Shown: positions 1 through 7,912 of the stretch, piece after piece | How the letters are laid out: the number at the start of each line of letters is the position of its first letter | Position numbering within the stretch: position 1 is the first letter of the stretch | Source: Cyanobacteria bacterium FACHB-DQ100 | GTDB lineage: Bacteria; Cyanobacteriota; Cyanobacteriia; Leptolyngbyales; Leptolyngbyaceae | Reading direction: 5' to 3' | NCBI GenBank assembly: GCA_014695195.1 | Contig: JACJNW010000023.1 | Location: forward strand, 248,001-312,000 | Length of the DNA: 64,000 nt | Position numbers and translations under genes: made by a program | Notes under the pieces: generated by a model | The model's database searches: none | What the model saw: only the letters and a program-made list of their open reading frames with translations | Told to the model about the DNA's origin: nothing

Positions 1-2
1 TG

Positions 3-89
3 TATTTGATTCTGTTAGGATTCACGTTCTTGTTGTTGCTGATTGATGCTTGGACAGTTTCGACAGCAATCTCGCTTGGAAAAATCTGA
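3..89 (+). CDS. C-terminal end of an ABC transporter permease (partial)
   Basis: Frame 3 is open from the window edge and ends in TGA at 87-89. The 28 visible residues begin with a very hydrophobic stretch (LILLGFTFLLLLIDAW) followed by a short polar tail, as expected for the last transmembrane helix of a membrane permease. The stop overlaps the ATG of the ABC ATPase as TGATG, a translational-coupling arrangement, so this is most likely the membrane partner of that ATPase. The family cannot be fixed from so few residues. A FetB/YbbM-type iron permease is one possibility, given the FetA-like ATPase that follows. Confidence 0.55.
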   Translation, partial: YLILLGFTFLLLLIDAWTVSTAISLGKI

Positions 90-826
90 TGTTGATACGG
101 TTAGATCAAGTCAGCTTCGCTCCAAGCAGAATCACGCAGAAAGGAACTTCAATTGCAGGAAGTGAGATTCTGCGAAATGTTTCGTTTACGGTGAACAAAA
201 GCGATCGGATTGCGATCGTTGGGGCTTCGGGTTCTGGTAAAACCACATTGCTGAGATTGATCAATCGATTAGCAGAACCAAGTGCAGGATTGATTCAGTT
301 TGAAGGCAACCGTTATCAGGACATTCCGGTATTACAGTTACGGCAGCAGATCCTGTTTGTTGCACAAGAGCCGAAGCTACTCGGAATGACAGTGAGAGAA
401 GCATTGAGCTATCCGCTAAAACTGAGAAATGTTAGAGAGATTGATCAGCGAATTGCTCACGCGATCGACCGCATGAGCATTCCGCGTGAATGGCTTGATC
501 GATCTGAGTTAGAGCTTTCAACCGGAGAGCGGCAGTGGATTGCGATCGCTCGCGCTCTCATTTGTCAGCCCAAAGTATTGTTGCTCGATGAACCGATCGC
601 AAATCTAGATGCGAATCGGAATGAAACACTGCTAAGAATTCTGACTCAAATAGAATCTACAGTTTTAGTCGTAACGCATCAGTTGGAATGGGCGGAACAG
701 TTTAGCGATCGAGTTCTACAGTTGCAGCAGGGACAATTAATTCGAGATCAGAAGCGTGTTGATTGGCAAGCGGTTAGAAGGGAGATCGCTCAAGCAGAAG
801 CAGAAGAAGCGGCAGAATGGGATTAA
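89..826 (+). CDS. ABC transporter ATP-binding protein, FetA/YbbL-like
   Basis: A 245-residue nucleotide-binding subunit that would power the permease encoded just upstream. Walker A is GASGSGKTT (about residues 46-54), the Q-loop lies in FVAQEP, the signature region is degenerate (LSTGERQ in place of LSGGQ), Walker B is VLLLDEP and the switch histidine is in VVTH. The block with RQQ, then AQEP and LLGMTV resembles FetA/YbbL and phosphate-type ATPases. I chose the ATG at 89 because it overlaps the permease stop; a TTG at 50 would add 13 residues lying inside the permease frame. The stop overlaps the end of the convergent FTR1 remnant by 2 bp. The FetA assignment is inference, but the neighbouring iron-permease remnant fits iron transport. 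Confidence 0.85.
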   Translation: MLIRLDQVSFAPSRITQKGTSIAGSEILRNVSFTVNKSDRIAIVGASGSGKTTLLRLINRLAEPSAGLIQFEGNRYQDIPVLQLRQQILFVAQEPKLLGMTVREALSYPLKLRNVREIDQRIAHAIDRMSIPREWLDRSELELSTGERQWIAIARALICQPKVLLLDEPIANLDANRNETLLRILTQIESTVLVVTHQLEWAEQFSDRVLQLQQGQLIRDQKRVDWQAVRREIAQAEAEEAAEWD

Positions 827-1430
827 TTCTGCTTTGGAGTTTGCCGCCGTGAAAACCACGATCGACCCAGCAGCGATTGAAAGTACAGGCTTCCCACCGT
901 GAACAGAAAGACCACGTAAGCAACAGCTTGAACCAGATACAAGCGATCGGTGTATCCAAACAAAGTGCTGATACCGAATTAAACATAGAATGCGACAGAT
1001 CATACTCAAAGTCCCCCATTCTGGGGGACTTAGGGGGCGAGAATCTGTCGCATCCACAAATCAATCTGGTATGAGAAATCTTATTGTTTGCGATCGCCGC
1101 TCCATATTCCGAGTTTGCCGTATCTAACAATCCATTGATCACTTGCAGCACAAATCTCGGAGATTGACGTTCAGATTCCGGTAAAGCGTTGATTGCAGCA
1201 TCGATCGACTTTAGTGAAGATTGATATCCGGTGCTGATTTTCTCTGCATTTTTAGCTCCAGCTTTGACTTCATCTTGCAGCGCAATCAATGAACTCTTGA
1301 ATTCAGGTACTTTACGCTCATTCAGTTGATCTTCAACATCGGCATAGATTTCCTCTCCTGTCCCTGAAATCAGTCCTAACTGAATCAATTGCCGACGGCT
1401 AAGGGCATTAAGAAAATTTGGGGTTGACAT
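823..1430 (-). pseudogene. FTR1-family iron permease remnant, internally deleted and split by a MITE
   Basis: Two pieces of one reading frame survive. From 1430 down to about 1075 the frame encodes a helical N-terminal part (SRRQLIQLG, then a run ending in YGAAIANNKI) like the extracytoplasmic domain that precedes some FTR1 permeases. From about 970 down to the stop at 823-825, in another frame, it encodes a typical FTR1 C-terminus (LFGYTDRLYLVQ, then FLFTVGSLYFQSL). A 102-bp inverted-repeat element at 971-1072 sits between them and shifts the frame. Removing it with one TA copy joins the halves in frame. Even then the roughly seven-helix core with the REXXE iron motifs is missing, so the gene was already deleted. 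FTR1 proteins take up ferric iron; this copy cannot. Confidence 0.7.
971..1072. mobile_element. MITE-like inverted-repeat element, 102 bp
   Basis: The ends are imperfect inverted repeats (ATACCGAATT at 971-980, AATCTGGTAT at 1063-1072), with TA at both borders (972-973, 1070-1071), as for IS630/Tc1-type target sites. Inside is a second inverted pair, TGCGACAGAT at 991-1000 and ATCTGTCGCA at 1042-1051. At the centre is a short hairpin with a repeated tail (1010-1038: AGTCCCCC, loop, GGGGGACTTAGGGGGC). No coding capacity is present. It interrupts the FTR1 remnant. A second copy of the central hairpin motif alone lies at 42711-42740. Confidence 0.7.
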
Positions 1431-1537
1431 GAGGCGCTCTAGTGACTGCGATAAGCCGAGATCCAGAATTATCAATTATTTCGCAGTTTAGAGCAAGCAT
1501 ATTAATAATAATTCTCAATAGAACTCTGCATTTGTGC

Positions 1538-1795
1538 TCAAGAGCCTTTTTGATTTTGTGAGCGAAACCGCCCTTCAAGAAAATCACGCTGCTTTAAGTG
1601 TTTTGTCTTACGACCACTGACTCGCTTGCGCCACATTCTGAAGCTCGATTCCTGCATTTCCCGACGCATCAGCGCGATCGTTTGTTTTTCGCTCAGTCCG
1701 AATTGCAGTTCGATCGCCTCAAAAGGAGTGCGATCTTCCCATGCCATTTCGAGAATTCTATCGATCGTCTCACGATCTAATTCTGGTAGTTCCAT
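1538..1795 (-). CDS. TIGR03643 family conserved small protein
   Basis: An 85-residue protein with the hallmark core WEDRTPFEAIELQFGLSE, then MRREM and SSFRMWRKRV, which I recognise as the TIGR03643 family. The middle looks like a small helix-turn-helix fold, and the C-terminus is basic (SGRKTKHLKQRDF). The function is unknown; a nucleic-acid-binding role is only suggested by the charge. It starts 5 nt after the stop of the upstream Uma2 gene and is probably the last gene of the pepP-Uma2-Uma2 run on the minus strand. Confidence 0.8.
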   Translation of the reverse strand: MELPELDRETIDRILEMAWEDRTPFEAIELQFGLSEKQTIALMRREMQESSFRMWRKRVSGRKTKHLKQRDFLEGRFRSQNQKGS

Positions 1796-1800
1796 TGTCC

Positions 1801-2394
1801 TTACTTCTGAATTGCTTGTTGAAACGTTTTGACTGCCTCAACGTGATTGACCATATTGATACAGCGTAAAAACAGTTCAAGATCGATTCCGGGAACTGCC
1901 TCGCTGTTAGTTAGTTTTTCATACCGTAGCTGATCGCCTTCACCCCGTAGATGATAAATCTCTAAAACACCATCTTCCCAAAACCAAACTTCCGCAATCT
2001 TTAAGCGTCTGTAAGCTTCTAGTTTATTGATGCCACCGCTTGTAAAAACAACCTCGATCGCTAAATCAGGATGCGCTCTTCCTGGTGCAAATTTGTACAA
2101 TTCATCAGCTTCTCGCTTGACCAATCCAGATTCACTCTCCAGGGTCATCGAACCTGTAGGAGTAAAGTCGAACCCTCTCAACAATAGGTAAAGCTCCAAG
2201 AGAGCAGCAATGCGTTTTTTAACCATTTCGTGTGGTTCACCAGGCATTTGTCGAATCTCCAACGTTCCATCTAAAAAAGAAAGCCGATAGCCAGGACGAT
2301 CGAGCAATTGCTCAACGGCTTTGAATTCCCGCCAGGTAAGCGCTTCAAACAGAAGTGGAGTTTGTTTCTGAGATGGAACTAAGGTGGTTGTCAT
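1801..2394 (-). CDS. Uma2 family endonuclease (DUF820)
   Basis: A 197-residue member of the Uma2 (formerly DUF820) family, which has a PD-(D/E)XK restriction-endonuclease-like fold and is hugely expanded in cyanobacteria. Visible family features are the N-terminal TWREFKAVEQLLD segment, the FLDGTLEIRQMPGEPHE strand-turn with its acidic residue, and the active-site region GRAHPDLAIEVVFTSGG. The biological substrate of these proteins is not established. It follows a second Uma2 gene by 13 nt and precedes the TIGR03643 gene by 5 nt. Confidence 0.88.
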   Translation of the reverse strand: MTTTLVPSQKQTPLLFEALTWREFKAVEQLLDRPGYRLSFLDGTLEIRQMPGEPHEMVKKRIAALLELYLLLRGFDFTPTGSMTLESESGLVKREADELYKFAPGRAHPDLAIEVVFTSGGINKLEAYRRLKIAEVWFWEDGVLEIYHLRGEGDQLRYEKLTNSEAVPGIDLELFLRCINMVNHVEAVKTFQQAIQK

Positions 2395-2407
2395 AAGGCG
2401 ATTACTC

Positions 2408-3037
2408 CTAATTTAACCATTGTCGTAAACTACGAATTGCAGCGCTAGTCGTTCGCTCCGAGGCAATTTGAACACATTCAGCAACAATCTCGAAGATAGG
2501 AGTTTCTGGAAAAAAGCGACTTCGTTCTTGTGGTATGTAAGCGTCGTTCTCTAATCCATAAATCCAAAGCTGCTTATTCTTGAACATCCACACCTCCGGC
2601 ACTTTGAAAGGGAGATAATCATCCACATTGCTATAGCTAGTGACATCCATTTCAATCACCAAATCAAAGGGCGGATCAACTTGCCAGTCAATCCGATCTT
2701 TGCCGGATGAAACTTGCCAGTTATCAATGTAAAAGCAAACGTCTGGCTCAATTCCAGACGCTTCTGGTATGGTCATCGTGACAGGGGTGTAAGCATTGTA
2801 TTCCTGCTCTAGATGATCCAGAATCGTTTCTACAATATTGCCTAATAAATTTGCGCCTAGTCCATGTATGGGGAGCGGTGACATCAATAGAATCTCTCCA
2901 GCTCGATACTTCATTCGAGGAATTGATTTATCTCCCCGTTGTTCGCTCAAAGTGATGTAGTCCTGCCAAGTTCCCGGAAGCCGCAGGACGGCTCCGGGTG
3001 GAAGTTCGATGCGATCGCAAGACACGAGTGCAAACAT
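2408..3037 (-). CDS. Uma2 family endonuclease (DUF820), second copy
   Basis: A 209-residue Uma2-type protein, only distantly similar to its neighbour at 1801-2394. Motifs include YRAGEILLMSPLPIHG with the GE pair, EPDVCFYIDN and the FDLVIEMDVTS catalytic-core strand, then a VPEVWMFKNKQLWIY segment typical of the family C-terminus. It starts 5 nt after the aminopeptidase P stop, so the two are very likely co-transcribed. The nuclease role is assigned by fold; no substrate can be inferred. Confidence 0.86.
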   Translation of the reverse strand: MFALVSCDRIELPPGAVLRLPGTWQDYITLSEQRGDKSIPRMKYRAGEILLMSPLPIHGLGANLLGNIVETILDHLEQEYNAYTPVTMTIPEASGIEPDVCFYIDNWQVSSGKDRIDWQVDPPFDLVIEMDVTSYSNVDDYLPFKVPEVWMFKNKQLWIYGLENDAYIPQERSRFFPETPIFEIVAECVQIASERTTSAAIRSLRQWLN

Positions 3038-3042
3038 CGCTC

Positions 3043-4353
3043 TTATCGCTCCATTGCTTCAATTGATTTCGGAACGGCTGCCGTAAGAACTTCATTTCCG
3101 GTTTCTGTCACCAACACATCATCCTCAATCCGAATGCCAATGCCGCGCCAGCGATCGCTGACTTCGGGCTGTCCTTCTAAGGGTTGGAAGTCCGATCTGA
3201 TATAAATTCCGGGTTCTACGGTCACGACTTGCCCTGACTGGAAGTTTAGCCAGTTTTCGCCAACCTTCCGCGCTCCGGCATCATGCACATCTAACCCCAA
3301 CCAATGCCCAGTACCGTGCATGAAGAAGGCTTTGTATTTCTCTTCTTTGATAACTTCTTCGATCTCACCTTGCAGCAAGCCCAGGTCTAATAAGCCTTCG
3401 GTGATCACTCGAACGGCAGCATCATGAAATTGATTCCAAGGATTTCCGGGTTTGACTTGCTCGATCGCAGCCAGTTGCGCTTTCAATACCAACTCATACA
3501 AAACGCGCTGTTCTTCGGTGAACTTCTCTCCCACGGGGAAAGTCCGAGTGATATCTGAGTTGTAGTAGTTATACGAACATCCCGCATCAATTAGAAGCAA
3601 TTCACCCTGTTGCATTTGGCGATCGTTCTCGGTGTAGTGCAGAATGCAGGAATTGTGACCTGAAGCGACGATCGATGGGTAAGCAATTCCCTGTCCTCCC
3701 CTAAGCCGGAAGAGATGCTCCATCTGCGCTTGAATTTCATACTCATACAGTCCAGGCTTGCGAAGCTCTAGCGCCAAATTATGAGCTTCCGCTGCAATTT
3801 CTACCGCCCGTCGCATTTCTGAAAGTTCATGTTCGCTCTTGACCAACCGCATCGGATGCAGCGTGAAGCTTGGATCTTCGATCGCAGTCGGGCCAAATCC
3901 ATTCCGTTCATGTAGAGCAATACAGCGCTGCCACAAACGAATGATGCGATCGTTAAAGGCGCGATCGCGTCCAAAGTGATAATAAATTCGCTCTGCTTTA
4001 GTGACATACTGCGCCAACTTCTCATCCAATTCTGTGATCGGATAAGCTTCATCGGCTCCATACTTTTCTTTTGCCGCATCTACTCCAACTCGATAGCCCG
4101 TCCAAGTTTCTTTATCGCGATCCTTGGGTTGCACAAACAGAATAAACTTATGTTCTTCATGCCAAGGTGCAAATACCGCAACCGCATCTGCTTCGTTAAA
4201 TCCGGTGAGGTAGAAAAAATCGCTGTCCTGGCGAAAATTGTATTCCACATCATTGTGCATCACCGCCAGCGGCGCACTGCGGAAAATTGCGGTTCCGTTA
4301 CCGATTTTGGACATAAAGCGATCGCGTCGCTGCTTGAATTCGAGATGGAGCAT
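3043..4353 (-). CDS. pepP: Xaa-Pro aminopeptidase (aminopeptidase P, M24B)
   Basis: A 436-residue cytoplasmic metallopeptidase that removes N-terminal residues next to proline. The N-terminal domain carries the family opening (FRSAPLAVMHNDVEYNFRQDSDFFYLTGF). The C-terminal pita-bread domain shows the dinuclear-metal ligands: two Asp in LLIDAGCSYNYYNSDITRTF, His in MHGTGHWLGLDVHD, Glu in TVEPGIYI and Glu in IRIEDDVLV. The length matches bacterial PepP. The start (MLHLEFKQRRDRF) is the usual one for the family. It heads a tight minus-strand run with two Uma2 genes and a TIGR03643 gene, spaced by 5-13 nt. Confidence 0.95.
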   Translation of the reverse strand: MLHLEFKQRRDRFMSKIGNGTAIFRSAPLAVMHNDVEYNFRQDSDFFYLTGFNEADAVAVFAPWHEEHKFILFVQPKDRDKETWTGYRVGVDAAKEKYGADEAYPITELDEKLAQYVTKAERIYYHFGRDRAFNDRIIRLWQRCIALHERNGFGPTAIEDPSFTLHPMRLVKSEHELSEMRRAVEIAAEAHNLALELRKPGLYEYEIQAQMEHLFRLRGGQGIAYPSIVASGHNSCILHYTENDRQMQQGELLLIDAGCSYNYYNSDITRTFPVGEKFTEEQRVLYELVLKAQLAAIEQVKPGNPWNQFHDAAVRVITEGLLDLGLLQGEIEEVIKEEKYKAFFMHGTGHWLGLDVHDAGARKVGENWLNFQSGQVVTVEPGIYIRSDFQPLEGQPEVSDRWRGIGIRIEDDVLVTETGNEVLTAAVPKSIEAMER

Positions 4354-4441
4354 GAATCTAAACTATGAAGGATACAAAGAAGGAAGGATATCCCCCTTCA
4401 GCCTTCATTCTATGCCGTTACACATCCTCGATTCGGTGCAT

Positions 4442-5212
4442 TTATCCGCTTACGGGATTGCGCTTGGTTAGGCGATACATGACCGATCTCAAAACAAACT
4501 TTGGAAGCGCCATCATTCGCTTCCAGCGCCAGGGTTCCTGATACAGTCGATACGACCACTCTAAATGATTGTCGCAGAGCCATTGAGGAGCGCGATTTTT
4601 TGTGCCTGCCCAAACATCGAAACTGCCGCCGACTCCAACCCAAACGGAATTCGGGCAAAGATGACGATGCTGTGCGATCCATAACTCTTGGCGAGGCACA
4701 CCCAACCCCACGTAGATCAAACGCGGTTGTAGCGTTTTGAGTCTGTGTAGAAACTCCATTTCGTCTTCGGGCTTGAGATAACCGTTTTGCACTCCGACGA
4801 TCGAAATTCCTGGAATCTTTTGTCGCCAATTTTGCGCCGCAGTCTCAGCCACACCCGGCGCACCGCCGAAGAAGAAAATCGACCAAGGCTCTTTAAATTG
4901 GGTCGATCGCTCCAGTAAAGTCTGTGCCAGTTCAATTCCCGGAACTCGCTGGATGCGCTTGCCGTGAAGCCGTCCATACAGCACAATCCCTGATCCATCT
5001 GGAATCACCAGTTCAGCTTGATGAATTGTCCTTGCCAGTGCCGGAGTTTGCTCTGCCTGCATCGTCATCTCGGCGTTTAGCGTGATCACATGACAACCCA
5101 AACGTTGCTCGATCCGCTCACTCAGCCAGCGATCGTAGCTGCTTAATAGGTGCATCGGTAGCCCTAGGACTGGAAAGGACTGCACAGATTCAGAATAGGT
5201 CACTTGAGTCAC
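4442..5212 (-). CDS. WecG/TagA/CpsF family glycosyltransferase (GT26)
   Basis: A 256-residue enzyme of the WecG/TagA/CpsF family, which adds N-acetylmannosaminyl-type residues to lipid-linked glycan precursors at the inner face of the membrane. Diagnostic segments are VITLNAEMTMQAEQ near residue 45, the IPDGSGIVLYGRLHG block, VPGIELAQTLL, the Rossmann-like FFFGGAPGVAE, then YVGLGVPRQELWI and VGVGGSFDVWAGTKNRAP. Complete compared with the family. It is followed in the window by no further polysaccharide gene, so the polymer it serves is unknown. It lies 66 nt downstream of proB in the same direction. Confidence 0.9.
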   Translation of the reverse strand: MTQVTYSESVQSFPVLGLPMHLLSSYDRWLSERIEQRLGCHVITLNAEMTMQAEQTPALARTIHQAELVIPDGSGIVLYGRLHGKRIQRVPGIELAQTLLERSTQFKEPWSIFFFGGAPGVAETAAQNWRQKIPGISIVGVQNGYLKPEDEMEFLHRLKTLQPRLIYVGLGVPRQELWIAQHRHLCPNSVWVGVGGSFDVWAGTKNRAPQWLCDNHLEWSYRLYQEPWRWKRMMALPKFVLRSVMYRLTKRNPVSG

Positions 5213-5230
5213 AGGTCTCCTCGGCAGGGG

Positions 5231-5260
5231 TGATTCGGGATTGAGGGGTTATTCGGGATT
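5231..5260. repeat. Short direct repeat between proB and the WecG gene
   Basis: The 12-mer ATTCGGGATTGA occurs twice, 18 bp apart, in the 66-bp gap between the two minus-strand genes. Nothing else is recognisable there, and it may be simple slippage. Confidence 0.4.
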
Positions 5261-5278
5261 GAATTGTAGCAGGGGCGA

Positions 5279-6382
5279 TCACGAAAGGACAAGATTATCA
5301 CGATGTACAACGGTTTCTTCGCCCACATAGCCGAGAATCTTTGCAACTTCGTCAGATTGACGACCCCGGATCTTTTCGAGTTCGTCACTGTTGTAGTTGA
5401 CGATGCCCCGCGCAATCTCGACACCGGAGCGATCGCAGATTTTGACAGCGTTCTGACTATCGAACTCGCCTTCGACTTGAATAATTCCGGCAGCTAAGAG
5501 CGATCGTCCGGATGTCCGAATCGCCTTCACCGCGCCTTCATCGAGATACAACTGTCCAACGGGAACAAGACCATGAGCAATCCAGCGTTGACGGGCATTA
5601 AACGGACGCGGTTGCGGTTCAAATTGAGTGCCGATTAATTCACCCGAAAGAATCTTCAGTAGGTTTTGCGGCGATCGACCCTGGGTAATCACCGTTCTCA
5701 CGCCTGCTCCCGTGGCAATTCGAGCGGCTTCGATCTTCGTGACCATGCCCCCTGTGCCCCATTGCGTCCCGGAGCTTCCGGTTTGTACCTGTGCAAGTTC
5801 ATCGATATGGTTGACGATCGTAATCGGTTGAGCATCAGGATTGCTGCGGGGATCGGCAGAGTATAAGCGATCGACATCCGTGAGCAAAAACAACCAATCC
5901 GCATCGACCACGCTTGCCACCAGTGCGGAGAGTGTATCGTTATCGCCAAACTTCAATTCATCGGTAGCAACCGTATCGTTTTCATTGACGATCGGAATGA
6001 CCCCCAAATTGAGCAACTCTTGAAACGTGCGGAGGATATTCACGTATCGGCTGCGTTGAATCAAATCTCCACGAGTTAGCAGCACTTGCGCGATCGGTTG
6101 TTGCAGCGCTGTGAAAAAGTCATCATAAATCCGCATCAAGCGCCCCTGACCGACTGCGGCAACCGCTTGCTTAAGAGACATCGATCGCGGACGTTCGACC
6201 AAGCCTAATCGCGCACATCCGACGCCGACCGCACCGGACGACACCAGCACCACGCGATGTCCTTGTCGGCGCAACTGACTTAAAACTTCCACCAAAGCCG
6301 CGATCGTCGCCAATGCAAGCTGTCCCGACTCTGGCTGAGTCAAGCTCGAAGTCCCGATTTTCACAACAATCGTCTGAACCAT
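5279..6382 (-). CDS. proB: Glutamate 5-kinase
   Basis: A 367-residue enzyme that phosphorylates L-glutamate to gamma-glutamyl phosphate, the first step of proline synthesis. The amino-acid-kinase domain begins [11 protein letters not shown] and includes [29 protein letters not shown] (substrate binding) and [16 protein letters not shown]. From about residue 280 follows a C-terminal PUA domain (ALL-type strand pattern, [15 protein letters not shown]), as in full-length bacterial ProB. Proline feedback inhibition is usual for the family. proA is not in the window. Confidence 0.96.
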   Translation of the reverse strand: MVQTIVVKIGTSSLTQPESGQLALATIAALVEVLSQLRRQGHRVVLVSSGAVGVGCARLGLVERPRSMSLKQAVAAVGQGRLMRIYDDFFTALQQPIAQVLLTRGDLIQRSRYVNILRTFQELLNLGVIPIVNENDTVATDELKFGDNDTLSALVASVVDADWLFLLTDVDRLYSADPRSNPDAQPITIVNHIDELAQVQTGSSGTQWGTGGMVTKIEAARIATGAGVRTVITQGRSPQNLLKILSGELIGTQFEPQPRPFNARQRWIAHGLVPVGQLYLDEGAVKAIRTSGRSLLAAGIIQVEGEFDSQNAVKICDRSGVEIARGIVNYNSDELEKIRGRQSDEVAKILGYVGEETVVHRDNLVLS

Positions 6383-6469
6383 GAATCAAACTGTAAACCG
6401 CTTGATTATCGTATCAACCTGGCCATCCTATTAAGAAATCTGGGCGAATCAATTTGCGACTCTAGAAAC

Positions 6470-6506
6470 AAAACCCTCCAACGCGGACTCACTTTGCGAG
6501 AGAGGG
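6470..6506 (-). terminator. Possible rho-independent terminator after the STAND gene
   Basis: On the minus strand an imperfect stem (CCCTC pairing with GAGGG, with a weak inner CGC/GCG) is followed by TTTTG. It lies about 50 nt beyond the stop of the gene at 6559-7608. The stem is interrupted, so support is moderate at best. Confidence 0.35.
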
Positions 6507-6558
6507 CACTGTCAATCTTGAACTTGCGCTTAGTTCTTGATCTACGAAAGAGGTCTAT

Positions 6559-7608
6559 TTAAGCAGTCTGAATATCGAGTGTTTGTTCGCCCAAATAGTT
6601 TTCAATGCTACCGTTAGACACATCGAGAACTGAGCTTGCAGCAATCTTTAACGCTAGAGGATTGCCTTCGTAGTGCGCTACGATCGCTGCAATTTCCGCA
6701 GGAGTTCCCTGTAAGCCTTTTGCAGCTAGAATCTGTTCTGCTGCTGCTGGCGTTACTCCAGCAACGGGCAGCGATCGAACTGCTAATTTTTCGCCTTCAA
6801 ACGCAACCACTTCGGCGGGCTTTGCTCGACTCGTTAGCACAACACAACTCTGATGAGGAATTTCTGCAACGCGGCGCAAAAGCTCCCCGTAGGCTTCATA
6901 GCTTAATTGATATTGATTTGATTGCGTTCGACCAGTCAGGAGCATATCGAAGTGATCCAGAACGACTAAACACCGTGACTCACGCAAGCAGTGAATCAAT
7001 CGAGAAAGTTGACCACCAACAGTTGCCGGAATATCAGTGTTGGGCGCAAGCAATTGAATTAAGTCTGTTAATAGCTCAGTCAGCGTAGGTGTATCGCGCA
7101 AACTTCGCCAGATTACAAACTTAAATTCGGGTTTTACAAGCTGAGCTAATTTCACCGATAACGCTGTTTTACCGATCCCGCTTTGACCGAGTAGCGTCAC
7201 CAACCGACAGCGATCACACACGATCCACTGTTGCAGTTTGGTTAATTCTTGAGTGCGATCGTAGAAGGTTGATACATCAATGGCATCGCCCCAATCTTGA
7301 TAAGATGTTGTAAAATCTGTTATTTGTTCCGACCTAAATTGTGATTCTTGTAGCGGTTTCTGTCCACCCCTCTGTACAATCGCTTTAACGTTGTGCTTAG
7401 TGACTTTTTCGCTGTAAGCGCCTGAAAGCGATCGCCAAAGTTTGTAGGCTGTATCTTTGATATAACCGTAGTCGTAGCCCGACATCTGGGCAGTTTGAAG
7501 ATACGATCGACCTTCCCAAACTGCACGAAATACAATTTCTTCAACTTGATTGAGATATCCCCGATCTAAAGCGTGTCCGATCGTCTTTAATGCTTCCTCA
7601 GTAGTCAT
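6559..7608 (-). CDS. Short STAND ATPase: vMAP-type N-terminal domain plus NB-ARC
   Basis: A 349-residue signal-transduction ATPase. Residues 1-80 (MTTEEALKTIGHAL, then VFRAVWEGRSY) match the helix-turn-helix N-terminus common in cyanobacterial NB-ARC proteins (vMAP, vWA-MoxR associated). An NB-ARC core follows: Walker A GQSGIGKTALS near residue 139, Walker B CLVVLDHFD near 211, the VVLTSR sensor and the GNPLALKI motif. Relatives normally continue with winged-helix and WD40 or TPR repeats. Here the protein stops soon after GNPLALKI (SIENYL, then a short tail), so the sensor repeats are missing: either a truncated gene or a minimal switch. It is divergent from the cassette at 7913-11096, sharing a 304-bp intergenic region. 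Confidence 0.8.
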   Translation of the reverse strand: MTTEEALKTIGHALDRGYLNQVEEIVFRAVWEGRSYLQTAQMSGYDYGYIKDTAYKLWRSLSGAYSEKVTKHNVKAIVQRGGQKPLQESQFRSEQITDFTTSYQDWGDAIDVSTFYDRTQELTKLQQWIVCDRCRLVTLLGQSGIGKTALSVKLAQLVKPEFKFVIWRSLRDTPTLTELLTDLIQLLAPNTDIPATVGGQLSRLIHCLRESRCLVVLDHFDMLLTGRTQSNQYQLSYEAYGELLRRVAEIPHQSCVVLTSRAKPAEVVAFEGEKLAVRSLPVAGVTPAAAEQILAAKGLQGTPAEIAAIVAHYEGNPLALKIAASSVLDVSNGSIENYLGEQTLDIQTA

Positions 7609-7742
7609 TTCCTTTATCCTTCAACAGCAAAAGTTAGCGAAGATGAAATTTCACCTTGCTAGTTGATTATTTCTGATGCAATTACAGCGGTCTGCGAATC
7701 CCTTGCTCTGACAAACTCAATCTAATGAGTTAAACGAAAACT

Positions 7743-7797
7743 TCGACTTTCTTCGGTATTTCTTCTGACTTTCGTCCGACTATATTCTGACTTCTTC
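7743..7797 (+). promoter_or_regulatory. Five 11-bp phased direct repeats upstream of the C39/endolysin cassette
   Basis: Five consecutive 11-mers can be read: TCGACTTTCTT, CGGTATTTCTT, CTGACTTTCGT, CCGACTATATT and CTGACTTCTTC, consensus CYGACTTTCTT. A spacing of 11 bp (one helical turn) is what PhoB/OmpR-type winged-helix response regulators bind as tandem half-sites. The array ends 16 bp upstream of a TATAAA (7814-7819), where activators of this kind sit. The rest of the 304-bp gap (7609-7912) shows nothing else I can name. Which regulator binds is unknown. Confidence 0.5.
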
Positions 7798-7813
7798 CGC
7801 CCGTCAAATCGTT

Positions 7814-7819
7814 TATAAA
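7814..7819 (+). promoter_or_regulatory. Candidate -10 box for the 7913 cassette
   Basis: TATAAA lies 94 nt upstream of the ATG at 7913. No good TTGACA-like -35 box is present at 16-18 bp. The phased repeats occupy that position, which would fit an activator-dependent promoter. Transcription would leave a roughly 85-nt leader. Confidence 0.35.
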
Positions 7820-7912
7820 AAACTTAAGATTCACGAATAGATGAGTTGGTCAAGCAGATTACGTTACGGTTCATTTGTAACTAAAAACCCCAAATTCATA
7901 GGAGTCGCTTTC

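Noticed and set aside
774-1475. A single long minus-strand open frame over the FTR1 remnant
   Set aside because: From about 1072 downward it reads through the MITE and then in the wrong frame of the FTR1 tail; the real downstream frame encodes GYTDRLYLVQ.
7743-7797. CRISPR-like array
   Set aside because: The units are 11 bp with no spacers, so this is a phased binding-site array, not CRISPR.
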